NCBI GenBank assembly: GCA_963973795.1
Contig: CAXBAF010000001.1
Coordinates: forward strand, 248,001 to 312,000
Length of the DNA stretch: 64,000 nt
Reading direction: 5' to 3'
Source: UBA1926 sp002337215
GTDB lineage: Bacteria; Planctomycetota; Phycisphaerae; Phycisphaerales; UBA1924
Shown here: positions 6,443-14,046 of the stretch, piece by piece
How positions within the stretch are numbered: the stretch's first letter is position 1
How the letters are laid out: every line of letters starts with the position of its first letter
Made by a program: the position numbers and the translations under genes
Notes under the pieces: model-generated
Database searches by the model: none
What the model was told of the DNA's origin: nothing
The model's input: only the letters and a program-made list of their open reading frames with translations

Positions 6443-7984
6443 TTAGCCGAGCAGCTGCAGCACCGACTGGGCCTGCTGGTTCGCAAGTCCGAGCACTGTC
6501 GTGCTCGAACTCGCCAGGATCTGTGCCCGAGTCAGTTCGCTCGTCTCGACCGCGAAGTCCGCATCGCGGATCACCGATCGGCTCGCCGAGAGGTTCTCCA
6601 CCGCGGCCTGCAGGCTCCGCTTGTTCGTATCGAGCACGTTCCGCTCGAACGCACCGAGCCGACCCCGGATAATCGTGACATCATCAATAGAGGTATCGAT
6701 GATGTCGCTCGCCGTGGAGAAGTCGTTGCGCTGCAGGCTCGCTTCGAGGTCGTTCACCCCGCCCGATTGCAGGCTGGAGAGGAACTGCATCACCCCGTTG
6801 TCGAGCGTGCCGCCCAGCTTCGAGGCCGCCATCGACTGCACGCCGATGTTCTCCTGCTGCAGCGCGCTCACCTCGGGGCCGAGTTGGTACATCGACCCGC
6901 CCCCGATAATGTCGAACGTGCTCGCCGTGATGGTCGGATCGATCGCGAAGGACTCCGCGAGCGTGAGTTGCGAACTCAGGATCGGGCTGTTGGTCGAGAT
7001 CGTCAGCCCGTCACCGTTCGCGAGAGCGCCGTTCACCAGAGCGATGACATCCCGCCCCGAATCGCGGTTCGCCGTCACGAGCCCGGTATCGGTGAACGCG
7101 AATGTCGCGTTCAGCGCCTCGTTGTTCCCGAACTTGTAGAGGTTGGGCCCGGCCTCACCGGCGGGCGTGTTCACCCGCTCGACAGAGACGAACGAGCTGC
7201 TCCCGTAGTTCTCGGCGTTGAAGACGACGCCAGAGTTCGCGTTCCCGTTCACCAGCGAGGCCGTGACACCCGTCAGCGAGGTCCGCTGGTTCACCGCGTC
7301 CACGATGGTCTGGAACGTCTGCCCGGAGGTCACGTCAATCTCGAGGATGCCCCGGCTGCCGCCGATCTGCAGCGTCATCGAGCTCGTCGTTCCCGTCGCG
7401 CTGAGCGGTCCGACGCCAGGCTCCATGAACAGCGCGCCCTTCTGGGCCGAGTTCAGCACATCCACCTCGACCTGCAACTGCGTCGTCCCGATGAACGAAG
7501 CGCCCGAAATCTGGGCCTTGCTGATCTGCGACGAGTTCACGCCGCTGGTCACGTAGTCCAGGCTGCCGTCGAGCAGGTTCAGCCCGCCGAATGTCGCGGT
7601 ATTGCTGATCCGCGTGATCGATCGGATGGCCGAGTCGATCTGCAGCTGGTTCGCGTCTCGCTCTTCCTTTGAGTTGCCACCCGTGTTCGCGGCTTCCACC
7701 ACGAGGGCTTTGATCGAGTTGAGCAGGGAGTTGACCTCCGCCAGGGAGGCCTCCGTCGTCGAGATCACGCTGCTGGCGCGTTCACCGTTCTTGATCGCCT
7801 GCTCGACACCGTTGATGTCAGTGCTGATGCGTTCCGAGATGATGAGGCCCGCCGGGTCGTCGCCGCCACGGTTGATGCGCACACCGGTCGCGAGACGGTT
7901 CAGACGGACCTGAAGGTTGTCGTTCGATCGCGCCAGGTTGAACTGGGCAATCATACTCGGCGTATTCGAATTGATCCTCGACAT
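6443..7984 (-). CDS. fliC: Flagellin 2 (second filament protein)
   Basis: The 513-aa product starts MSRINSNTPSMIAQFNLARS, with GGAGG 6 nt upstream of the ATG at 7984. It has the flagellin N-terminal D0/D1 block (RLATGVRINRGGDDPAGLIISE) and the C-terminal block ending LANQQAQSVLQLLG. The centre differs strongly from flagellin 1 but shares segments such as the NSAQ(K/Q)G motif and the SGQTFQT/SGNTLAQ region. It is therefore a diverged paralog, not a recent copy. It is transcribed directly downstream of csrA (66-nt gap) and followed by a strong terminator. Two flagellins imply a composite filament or a minor or junction flagellin role (inference). Confidence 0.93.
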   Translation of the reverse strand: MSRINSNTPSMIAQFNLARSNDNLQVRLNRLATGVRINRGGDDPAGLIISERISTDINGVEQAIKNGERASSVISTTEASLAEVNSLLNSIKALVVEAANTGGNSKEERDANQLQIDSAIRSITRISNTATFGGLNLLDGSLDYVTSGVNSSQISKAQISGASFIGTTQLQVEVDVLNSAQKGALFMEPGVGPLSATGTTSSMTLQIGGSRGILEIDVTSGQTFQTIVDAVNQRTSLTGVTASLVNGNANSGVVFNAENYGSSSFVSVERVNTPAGEAGPNLYKFGNNEALNATFAFTDTGLVTANRDSGRDVIALVNGALANGDGLTISTNSPILSSQLTLAESFAIDPTITASTFDIIGGGSMYQLGPEVSALQQENIGVQSMAASKLGGTLDNGVMQFLSSLQSGGVNDLEASLQRNDFSTASDIIDTSIDDVTIIRGRLGAFERNVLDTNKRSLQAAVENLSASRSVIRDADFAVETSELTRAQILASSSTTVLGLANQQAQSVLQLLG

Positions 7985-7988
7985 GCCA

Positions 7989-7999
7989 ATCCTCCGTGA
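7989..7999 (-). promoter_or_regulatory. CsrA-like site overlapping the flagellin 2 ribosome-binding site
   Basis: The 11-mer TCACGGAGGAT is identical to that at 6159-6169 and again contains ACGGA plus the Shine-Dalgarno. A further GGA (CGAGGAAC) lies about 35 nt upstream in the csrA-flagellin 2 gap. Confidence 0.5.
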
Positions 8000-8050
8000 T
8001 TGTGGCCAAGGGTCGGCCCGCGGTGTTCCTCGCGAGCGTCGGGTGTCTGG

Positions 8051-8353
8051 TTATGCCGTCGAGCGGGTCTGCTTGGTGCCCGTGACGAGTCCGTGCGCTT
8101 TCGAGGAGGCAACGGGGCGCGCGGGCCCGGGCCTGATCGTCTGTGCGAGCGAGGCGAGGTCGGCGTTGTTGATCCGCGCCGCGTTCTCGTTCTCGCTCTT
8201 GATCGCGTCGTACACCTCTTTACGGTGCACCGCAATCCGTGTCGGAGCGCCGATGCCGAGGCGGACTTTGTCGCCCCGGATATCCACGATCGTGATCTCG
8301 ATGTCATCACCGATCATGATCGTTTCATCGCGCTGCCTGGAGAGCACCAACAT
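8051..8353 (-). CDS. csrA: Carbon storage regulator CsrA, with extended C-terminus
   Basis: The 100-aa product opens with MLVLSRQRDETIMIGDDIEI, the hallmark CsrA N-terminus. It continues through GDKVRLGIGAPTRIAVHRKEVYDAI, which includes the conserved RNA-contacting 'AP..I.VHR.E' segment. CsrA dimers bind GGA motifs in mRNA leaders and usually repress translation. About 40 residues beyond the normal ~60-residue core form a Pro/Ala/Lys-rich tail ending TKQTRSTA. The ribosome-binding site is AAGGAG, 9 nt upstream. It is flanked by fliW and a flagellin gene, the arrangement of the FliW-CsrA-flagellin switch, in which FliW sequesters CsrA until flagellin is needed. Confidence 0.95.
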   Translation of the reverse strand: MLVLSRQRDETIMIGDDIEITIVDIRGDKVRLGIGAPTRIAVHRKEVYDAIKSENENAARINNADLASLAQTIRPGPARPVASSKAHGLVTGTKQTRSTA

Positions 8354-8443
8354 GGGTCAGCTCCTTGGTCTCGCTATCTGACTCCGGCGTCGGGCTTCCG
8401 TGCCCGGGCCGGTGGAATCCAAATCCGCCAGCGGTCGATGGGC

Positions 8444-8485
8444 GTTCGGGGGGCGCTGGGCCGTCAAGAATGGACGCCCCCGAAC
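8444..8485 (-). other. GC-rich stem-loop between fliW and csrA
   Basis: GTTCGGGGGGCG (8444-8455) can pair with CGCCCCCGAAC (8475-8485) with one bulged G. No T-run follows on the minus strand, so it is not a standard terminator. It could be an attenuator or RNA-processing structure in the 192-nt gap. Confidence 0.3.
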
Positions 8486-8545
8486 ACGTCTGATTGTCGA
8501 GCCGTGTCTCCCTCGGAGGACACCGGCCCTGGGTTGAGCCGAGGC

Positions 8546-8998
8546 TCAGGCGCTCGCGGTCGCCGCACCGGACGTCGCCCCCACCTTGATCAGCGGGTGA
8601 CGCGTGGTCCAGCGTTTCTCGGCAAGCACCATCTGCTCGGCCACCCGGTCGATCGTGTTGATCACCAGCGGGCCCTGCAGATTCCCGGTCAGCTCGTCAT
8701 CAACCTTGTTGACGATCACGAACACCTGTGCATCATCGAGGCTGCCAAGCCCGAGCGATGACATCTGTTCCGCCCGGATCGGCACCGAATATTCCTGTAT
8801 GAACAGGGTCGGGTCCGTCACCACGAACGCGAGGTCCGGGTCATCCAGGCATTGCAGCCAGAAGAAGCACGCGTCGTCTCCAGGTTGCAGCAGGCAATAC
8901 CGACGATGCTCGGGAAACCCCAGCATCCCGCTCGGGAAGGTGATCACGCGGTCCTCCGCGATCTCGATCACCCCAAAGCGTGTGGTCCGCACCTCCAT
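8546..8998 (-). CDS. fliW: Flagellar assembly factor FliW
   Basis: The 150-aa product begins MEVRTTRFGVIEIAEDRVITFPSGMLGFPEHRRY. The I.F..GllGFe....y pattern is the FliW signature. The central FFWLQCLDDPDLAFVVTDP and the C-terminal NLQGPLVIN segment (FliW 'NL.aPivin') also match. FliW is a cytosolic beta-barrel protein that binds CsrA and flagellin competitively, linking flagellin secretion to its translation. GGAG stands 8 nt before the ATG. The gene lies between flgL and csrA in the same direction; the 163-nt gap to flgL contains a weak hairpin and may hold an internal promoter. Confidence 0.95.
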   Translation of the reverse strand: MEVRTTRFGVIEIAEDRVITFPSGMLGFPEHRRYCLLQPGDDACFFWLQCLDDPDLAFVVTDPTLFIQEYSVPIRAEQMSSLGLGSLDDAQVFVIVNKVDDELTGNLQGPLVINTIDRVAEQMVLAEKRWTTRHPLIKVGATSGAATASA

Positions 8999-9119
8999 TG
9001 TGCGCTCCGTTCCAATCCGGCCTCCTAAAACCCCGGATCCGAAGGCGATCCACCGCCAACCGATACCGGTTCAACCCCGCACGCGGCCGAGACGCGCGGA
9101 GCGGACATCCTGTCAAACC

Positions 9120-9145
9120 CGCCCTCCGGCTCTCACCGAAGGGCG
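9120..9145 (-). terminator. Weak terminator-like hairpin between flgL and fliW
   Basis: CGCCCTCCGG (9120-9129) and CCGAAGGGCG (9136-9145) form a 10-bp stem with one mismatch and a 6-nt loop. The minus-strand tail GGTTTG is poor in T, so termination is likely partial or absent. Confidence 0.35.
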
Positions 9146-9161
9146 AACGATCCCTCCCTCA

Positions 9162-11210
9162 TCAGAGGAAGTTCAGCAGCGTCAGCTGGCCGCTGATCGC
9201 CGTCGTCTGCAGCCCCGCCTGGAGCTGGACCTGCAGCAGCGAGTACTCGCTCGCCGCCTGCGCGAAGTCCACATCCCGGAGCGTCGTTCTCACCTGTTCG
9301 TCAAGCACCTGCCGGTCTTCCGTTCTGATGATCTGGTCGTCGATCCGCCGCGCATATCCGCCAACAAGCGCACGGCTCTTGGTCACCTCGTCGATGGCGT
9401 CTTCCAGAGACTCCACCGCAAGCTGCATGCCAAAGTCGTCGTCGTTCTCCAGGGCCGTCCGAAGATCGATCAGATGCGTGAAAACGCTCTCGACACGCAC
9501 CTTCGAGGTGTCGGTCCCCTCGTACGTGCTCGTTGCCGCGTTCCACGTCCCCCCGGTGATCCCGAGATCGATCGCCGCGAGGCTGTTGTTGCGCCGCTCG
9601 ACCCGCAGCGGCTCCCCCGAGCCCGCCGTGATCGACGGGTCCTGGTTGAACACCAGCCCGTTTGTCGTGGGTTCGATGCTCACAGACAGGTCGGTCGTCG
9701 GGCGACCCGCGGCCGTCAGCGCATCGTCGATCTGCTGGTTCACCACGTCCCGGATGTTCCCGATCGTCGTCAGATCGCCCGGCGCCAGGTCGATCGGGAT
9801 CTCCAGCGGGTTCCCCGCCGCGTCGTCCACCGTGAGCATGAAGTCGACGTTGTAATAGGGATCGGCGTTCCCGTCAGCGACCCGCACGCCCCGACCGAAG
9901 TTCAGATCGTCCGCCCGCGTCGCCGCAGAAAACGTCCGGATGCCCAGCGCCTCGGCCGTCCCGTTGTTGCCGGCCACTTCCGAGATCGACAACGCCTGAT
10001 TCGAGCCGGCCGCGATCTCATTGATCAGGTCGATCCCCGTCCCGTCCGCGTTGATGCGCACAGAGACGCCCAGGCCCGCCGATTCGATCCGGCTCTTGAT
10101 CTCGCCGATCGTCTGCGCACCGCTCAGATCCACGTCCACCGATTGACCGTTGTTGGCGATGCGGATCGCGCCGAGCGAAGTGCCCACCGCGGCAAGCTGA
10201 TCGACCCGCGTCGCAGTCGTCACCTTCGGCGCAAGATCTGCGCCGACGCTGCGCACCGGGTCGAAATCGGCCTCCGTCGTCTCGACGAGCCCGAGGTCCT
10301 TGGCGATCACGCCGCCCGAGATATCCGAGAACGTCAACGCCCCGAACGGCGAATCGATCGCGATCGACGTCCCGCTGATCGCGACCCCGCCCGGCCCGAG
10401 CACCGACTCCCCGGAATCGGTCTCGTACTGAAGGATCTCCGCCTCGATCGCATCGATCACATCGCCGATCGTGTCCGCCTGGGTCAGGTCCACCTGCTGC
10501 GGCGTGCCACCCTCGAAACTGAACGCGATCGAGCCCGACGTGATCCCCAGCCCGCGCCCACCGCGGAGGTCGGCGAGCCTGGTGTCGTCCGTGAGCTGCG
10601 GCTGCAGATCAACCTTCCCGAGCACCTCGCCCCGGGTCCCGCGGACCGCCTCGGGGGTCCCGATCGTGATCGGCACCTGCCCGAGCCCCGGCGTGTCGGG
10701 CCGCAGGCTCGTGCTCGCGCTCCGCATCCGGTACGAACCCAGCACCTGCTCGATCGGCTGCCGGCCCGGAGTGGACCCGCCGAAGATGTACCCCGACACG
10801 CCCTCCTGGTTGGTCACGCCGAACATCGAATCGATGATCGTCTGGATCACCACCGACTGCGCCTGCCGCTCGTCGGCATCGGGGCCCTCGCTGATCTGCG
10901 TGAGCGCGATGCTCCGCGCCTGCTCGAGCAGGTCGGCGACCTGGGTGAGCCCGTTGTCGAGCGCGTTGATCTGTGCCTGCGCGAAGTCGAGGTTCTTGAG
11001 GGTCTGCGTGCCGCGCTCGAGCCGATCATCGAGCTCGATGATCGCCGCGGTCTTCACCGTGTCGTCGCTGGGGCGCAGCAGCGCCCGCCCGGTCGAGAGC
11101 TGGGACGTCGCGCGGAACAGCGACAGATTCGTGCGACCGATGTTGCCGATGCCGATCTGGCTCAGCAGCATGTTCGAGGTTCTCGCGATGTTTCCGGAGA
11201 CGTAGGTCAT
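9162..11210 (-). CDS. flgL: Flagellar hook-associated protein 3 (FlgL), enlarged
   Basis: The 682-aa product starts at the ATG at 11210 with AGAGGAA upstream. The N-terminus carries the FlgL/flagellin D0-D1 pattern (NLSLFRATSQLSTGRALLRPSDD), and the C-terminus has DVDFAQAASEYSLLQVQLQAGLQT with a hydrophobic end. FlgL joins the hook to the filament together with FlgK. The usual length is 300-450 residues. The excess lies in the centre, where two related segments (TRLADLRGGRGLGITSGSI near residue 208, and ATRVDQLAAVGTSLGAIRI near 335) look like repeated flagellin hook-IN-type modules. It lies 12 nt downstream of flgK. Confidence 0.92.
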   Translation of the reverse strand: MTYVSGNIARTSNMLLSQIGIGNIGRTNLSLFRATSQLSTGRALLRPSDDTVKTAAIIELDDRLERGTQTLKNLDFAQAQINALDNGLTQVADLLEQARSIALTQISEGPDADERQAQSVVIQTIIDSMFGVTNQEGVSGYIFGGSTPGRQPIEQVLGSYRMRSASTSLRPDTPGLGQVPITIGTPEAVRGTRGEVLGKVDLQPQLTDDTRLADLRGGRGLGITSGSIAFSFEGGTPQQVDLTQADTIGDVIDAIEAEILQYETDSGESVLGPGGVAISGTSIAIDSPFGALTFSDISGGVIAKDLGLVETTEADFDPVRSVGADLAPKVTTATRVDQLAAVGTSLGAIRIANNGQSVDVDLSGAQTIGEIKSRIESAGLGVSVRINADGTGIDLINEIAAGSNQALSISEVAGNNGTAEALGIRTFSAATRADDLNFGRGVRVADGNADPYYNVDFMLTVDDAAGNPLEIPIDLAPGDLTTIGNIRDVVNQQIDDALTAAGRPTTDLSVSIEPTTNGLVFNQDPSITAGSGEPLRVERRNNSLAAIDLGITGGTWNAATSTYEGTDTSKVRVESVFTHLIDLRTALENDDDFGMQLAVESLEDAIDEVTKSRALVGGYARRIDDQIIRTEDRQVLDEQVRTTLRDVDFAQAASEYSLLQVQLQAGLQTTAISGQLTLLNFL

Positions 11211-11222
11211 CGGTGTTCCTCT

Positions 11223-12956
11223 TTAGATGATCGAGATCAGCGTCTGCAGCAGTTCGTCGGCGGTGCTGATCACCTGGGCCGCACCCTGGAACTGCCGCTG
11301 GAAGTTCAGTAGGTTGATCGATTCCTCGTCCACGCTTACCCCGCTCAGCGAAGCCCGCTGGGCCTCCAGGCTCTGGCGGACGATCTGCCCCGCGTCCGCG
11401 TTCGTGCGCGCGATCGAGGCTTTGGATGCCACGGCCTCGACCGAGTCCGACCAGAAGCGACTCGCCGAGATACCCCCGAGCCCCGTCACCGCTTGGTCGC
11501 GCAATGCCGAGACCCCAAGGGCCGTGCCGTTCTCGATAAGCGTTCCGTTCTCGAACCGCCCGACCATGAGCAGCGAGGGATCGTCGAGCACGTCCTCGCG
11601 TACGCCGATGTCGAGGGCGGACGACCCGGTGAAGAGCGTATTGACGCCCAGCAGCGCCAGGGCGCCCGAGCTGTCGTCGCTGAAACTGAACTCGAAGCCG
11701 GGCTGCGCATCGATCTGCAGCCGGCCCGCCGCGTCGAACGAGGCGGAGAGTCCATCGATGGCGTTCAGGCCGTCGGCGATGTCCCGGGCGCTCGTGTCGT
11801 CGGCGAACCCCGGGATCCCCGCATCGGTGATCCCGTCGAGGTCCACGTCGATGCGCACGCGCTCGCTCGCCCCGGTCGCCGGGTTGCGGATGTCCACGAA
11901 GAACCCGCCGTTCTTGGCCGCGAACGGGAGGCCCGCGAACGAAGTGTTCTGCGGGTTGTTGAGCGCGGTGCTCAGGTCGGCCGTCGCAACGCTGAACGCG
12001 CCGGTCGTCGTCGTCAGACCCGCGAGGTTGGTCCCGGTGCTGTGGAGTTTGTTGATCTCGAAGATGAGCTGGCTGGTCAGCGTATCGATCCGGTCGATCG
12101 TCGCGTCGATGTTTCCGTCGCGTGCCGTGAGCAGCCCGCCGATCGAACCGAGGGTCACGTCGAGCGGCGTCCCGTCCGAGCCCAGGGTCACGATCGTGGT
12201 CTCCGTGCTCCCATCGCTCTCACGGGTCACGCCGACGCCCCTGTTGGTGGTCCCGAGCACTACGGGGATCGAGCCGACGAGCACATCCGTCGCGCCGCCC
12301 TCCTGCTCGACAACACTGATATCCATCATCGTCGCGAGCTCGTCGAGCGCGTTGCCACGCTGGTCGCGCAGCTCATTGGCGGTCGCGCCGATCGCCTCGG
12401 CCGAGGTGATCTGCCGGTTCAGATCGGCGACCTGTGAGAAGAGCGTGTCGGCTCGCGCTACCCGCGCGTCGATCTGCGACTCGATCTGGCCCCGGATCAG
12501 CCCCACGTCGCTCCGCATGTCGCGGACGAACTGCGCGAACTGGTCGGCCTGCTGCACGACCACGGACTGCGAGCTGATCAGGTTGGTCGCCTCGCTCCAG
12601 GTATCGAAGAGCGAGCCCATCTCGCTCGAGAGGTCGTTGCCGCTCAGCTCGCCCATCACCGTCTCGAGTTGGTTCATGACGCTGTCGATCGCGAGCGCCG
12701 AGTTCTCGTCGGACATGCTCCGGCGGAGGCGGGCCTGGAGTGCCTCGTCGATCTGCCGCTCCACCGCGTCGATCCCGACGCCGCGCCCCAGCGAGAAGCT
12801 GCCCATGACCTGCCCGCGGTTGGGCGAGAGGAAGAGCGCCTGCCGCGTGTAGCCGGGCGTCGCGGCGTTGGCCATGTTGTTGCCGGCCACCTGGATGCCC
12901 ACCTGGCTCGACACCAGGGCACTCCGGCCGATCTGCATCGCGGTAAACAAACCCAT
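11223..12956 (-). CDS. flgK: Flagellar hook-associated protein 1 (FlgK)
   Basis: The 577-aa product has the rod/hook-protein N-terminus MGLFTAMQIGRSALVSSQVG followed by the ANNMANAATPGYTRQ signature. The C-terminus (SLSGVSVDEESINLLNFQRQFQGAAQVIST) is the FlgK-family end with the conserved 'GVs.dEE..nLl.fQ..yqA' motif. FlgK is the first hook-filament junction protein, exported through the flagellar type III apparatus with chaperone FlgN, whose candidate gene lies immediately upstream. Length is normal. The ATG at 12956 is preceded by a purine-rich GGGAGTAA. Confidence 0.95.
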   Translation of the reverse strand: MGLFTAMQIGRSALVSSQVGIQVAGNNMANAATPGYTRQALFLSPNRGQVMGSFSLGRGVGIDAVERQIDEALQARLRRSMSDENSALAIDSVMNQLETVMGELSGNDLSSEMGSLFDTWSEATNLISSQSVVVQQADQFAQFVRDMRSDVGLIRGQIESQIDARVARADTLFSQVADLNRQITSAEAIGATANELRDQRGNALDELATMMDISVVEQEGGATDVLVGSIPVVLGTTNRGVGVTRESDGSTETTIVTLGSDGTPLDVTLGSIGGLLTARDGNIDATIDRIDTLTSQLIFEINKLHSTGTNLAGLTTTTGAFSVATADLSTALNNPQNTSFAGLPFAAKNGGFFVDIRNPATGASERVRIDVDLDGITDAGIPGFADDTSARDIADGLNAIDGLSASFDAAGRLQIDAQPGFEFSFSDDSSGALALLGVNTLFTGSSALDIGVREDVLDDPSLLMVGRFENGTLIENGTALGVSALRDQAVTGLGGISASRFWSDSVEAVASKASIARTNADAGQIVRQSLEAQRASLSGVSVDEESINLLNFQRQFQGAAQVISTADELLQTLISII

Positions 12957-12985
12957 CGGTTACTCCCGTGCGGGCACGCCCGTGC

Positions 12986-13558
12986 TCAGAGACTCACGTC
13001 CAACCCGGACACGATCGGGGTCTTCGCTTCCACGCGCCCCGCGGCGCCGTACGTCCCCGCGTGGCTCAGCCGCTGCGAGACCTGGCGCACGAGCCCGTCG
13101 ATGTGCGACGCCATCGCGTGGCTCGCCTCGCGGACGCTCTTCTGGAGGATGTCCGCCCGGCTCGTGAGCGCCTTGAGATACGCCGAAGATTCGGCGATCC
13201 GCTGACCCTCATCGCCACCCAGCGCCGCCGCAAGCCTGGTGAGCGTCCATCCGCCCTCGGTCGGTGTTGTGCGCGCGCCGGGCGTCACCGGCGTGCTGGC
13301 GCTCTGACCAAGCGACCGCCGGCAGGTCTCGTCGAGGGTGAGCAGCTCTTCGAGCAGTTCGGCCTCCCGCGCGATCGCGGCGTCGATGCCGCGCCCGTCC
13401 GCCTGGCTGATCGCCGCACGGTGCGCTTCCAGCGACTTCACAAACGCCTCGTAGCGTTCGATCAGCATCGCGAGAGGCTCGGCGAGATCCGCGGCGACCG
13501 CGGCCGGGGTCTTGAATGAGACCGGAGCGGGATCTGTGTTGTGCTGTGATGTCCGCAT
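12986..13558 (-). CDS. flgN: FlgN-like flagellar export chaperone
   Basis: The 190-aa, largely alpha-helical product has a strong AGGAGGT ribosome-binding site before the ATG at 13558. The helix LAEPLAMLIERYEAFVKSLEAHRAAI followed by AAIAREAELLEELLTLDETCRR resembles the FlgN fold, where L..L...l..l...a...D is typical. Position immediately before flgK and after the rod-binding flgJ is the canonical flgN location. FlgN escorts FlgK and FlgL to the export gate. Sequence similarity in this family is low, so the call rests mainly on context, size and helicity. Confidence 0.65.
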   Translation of the reverse strand: MRTSQHNTDPAPVSFKTPAAVAADLAEPLAMLIERYEAFVKSLEAHRAAISQADGRGIDAAIAREAELLEELLTLDETCRRSLGQSASTPVTPGARTTPTEGGWTLTRLAAALGGDEGQRIAESSAYLKALTSRADILQKSVREASHAMASHIDGLVRQVSQRLSHAGTYGAAGRVEAKTPIVSGLDVSL

Positions 13559-13611
13559 GGAATCGACCTCCTGTCGAATCGGCGATGCGCGTCCGCCCTG
13601 CGATGGGCGGA

Positions 13612-14046
13612 TCAGATCGGCGTCCCGGTCGGCACCGACCGGGGTTCAGGCTCCGGAACGGCGCGTTCCGAGGCGGTTTGGTTCCGTGTCATGTCCGCCG
13701 CGAGGCGATCCACGATCGGCCAGGAAGCCGACCGGACGAGATCGAGCGCACGCTGCGCGTCCATCATCGAGGCGAACTGCTTCTCGCCCGGGCCGGGCCC
13801 GAAAGGCGGCGGGGTCTGGTTCGACTCGCGCACCTGCTTGAGCATGGGTTCGAGGAAGACCTTGGCGACGAACTCCTCGGCGACTTTCTTGGCGTTCTCG
13901 GCGGCGTCACCTGCGCCGGCGTGCCGCACGCGGTTCTGCACGCCCATGATCGCCGCGAACTCGGTCTGCGAGTCGACGTCGGCGGACGCCTGGTGTGGGA
14001 GAGAACGGAAGCTCGATCCGAGATCGGTCGTGTCGATCCGCATCAT
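13612..14046 (-). CDS. flgJ: Rod-binding protein FlgJ, N-terminal domain only
   Basis: The 144-aa product contains AKKVAEEFVAKVFLEPMLKQVRES (split around residue 52-75), the conserved 'a..fea.fl..mlk.mr' core of the FlgJ rod-binding domain, and later GEKQFASMMDAQRALDL. The C-terminal muramidase domain of enterobacterial FlgJ is absent. Stand-alone rod-binding proteins are common outside gamma-proteobacteria, with a separate peptidoglycan hydrolase elsewhere. The ATG at 14046 overlaps the flgI stop (ATGA), showing translational coupling. A second ATG at 14043 is better spaced from AAGGAGG and may be the true start. Confidence 0.85.
   Translation of the reverse strand: MMRIDTTDLGSSFRSLPHQASADVDSQTEFAAIMGVQNRVRHAGAGDAAENAKKVAEEFVAKVFLEPMLKQVRESNQTPPPFGPGPGEKQFASMMDAQRALDLVRSASWPIVDRLAADMTRNQTASERAVPEPEPRSVPTGTPI

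Noticed and set aside
4406..7672. Long plus-strand open frames across both flagellin genes (587 and 435 codons)
   Set aside because: They are antisense shadows of genes with unmistakable flagellin ends. They have no ribosome-binding site and their composition is typical of GC-rich antisense frames.
8444..8485. Stem-loop between fliW and csrA as a terminator
   Set aside because: There is no T-run on the minus strand. Kept only as an unexplained structure.
8604..11312. A 902-codon open frame on the plus strand antisense to flgL
   Set aside because: Its translation is Arg/His/Asp/Pro-rich with no recognisable domain. It mirrors the high-GC third-position pattern of flgL, which is clearly the real gene.
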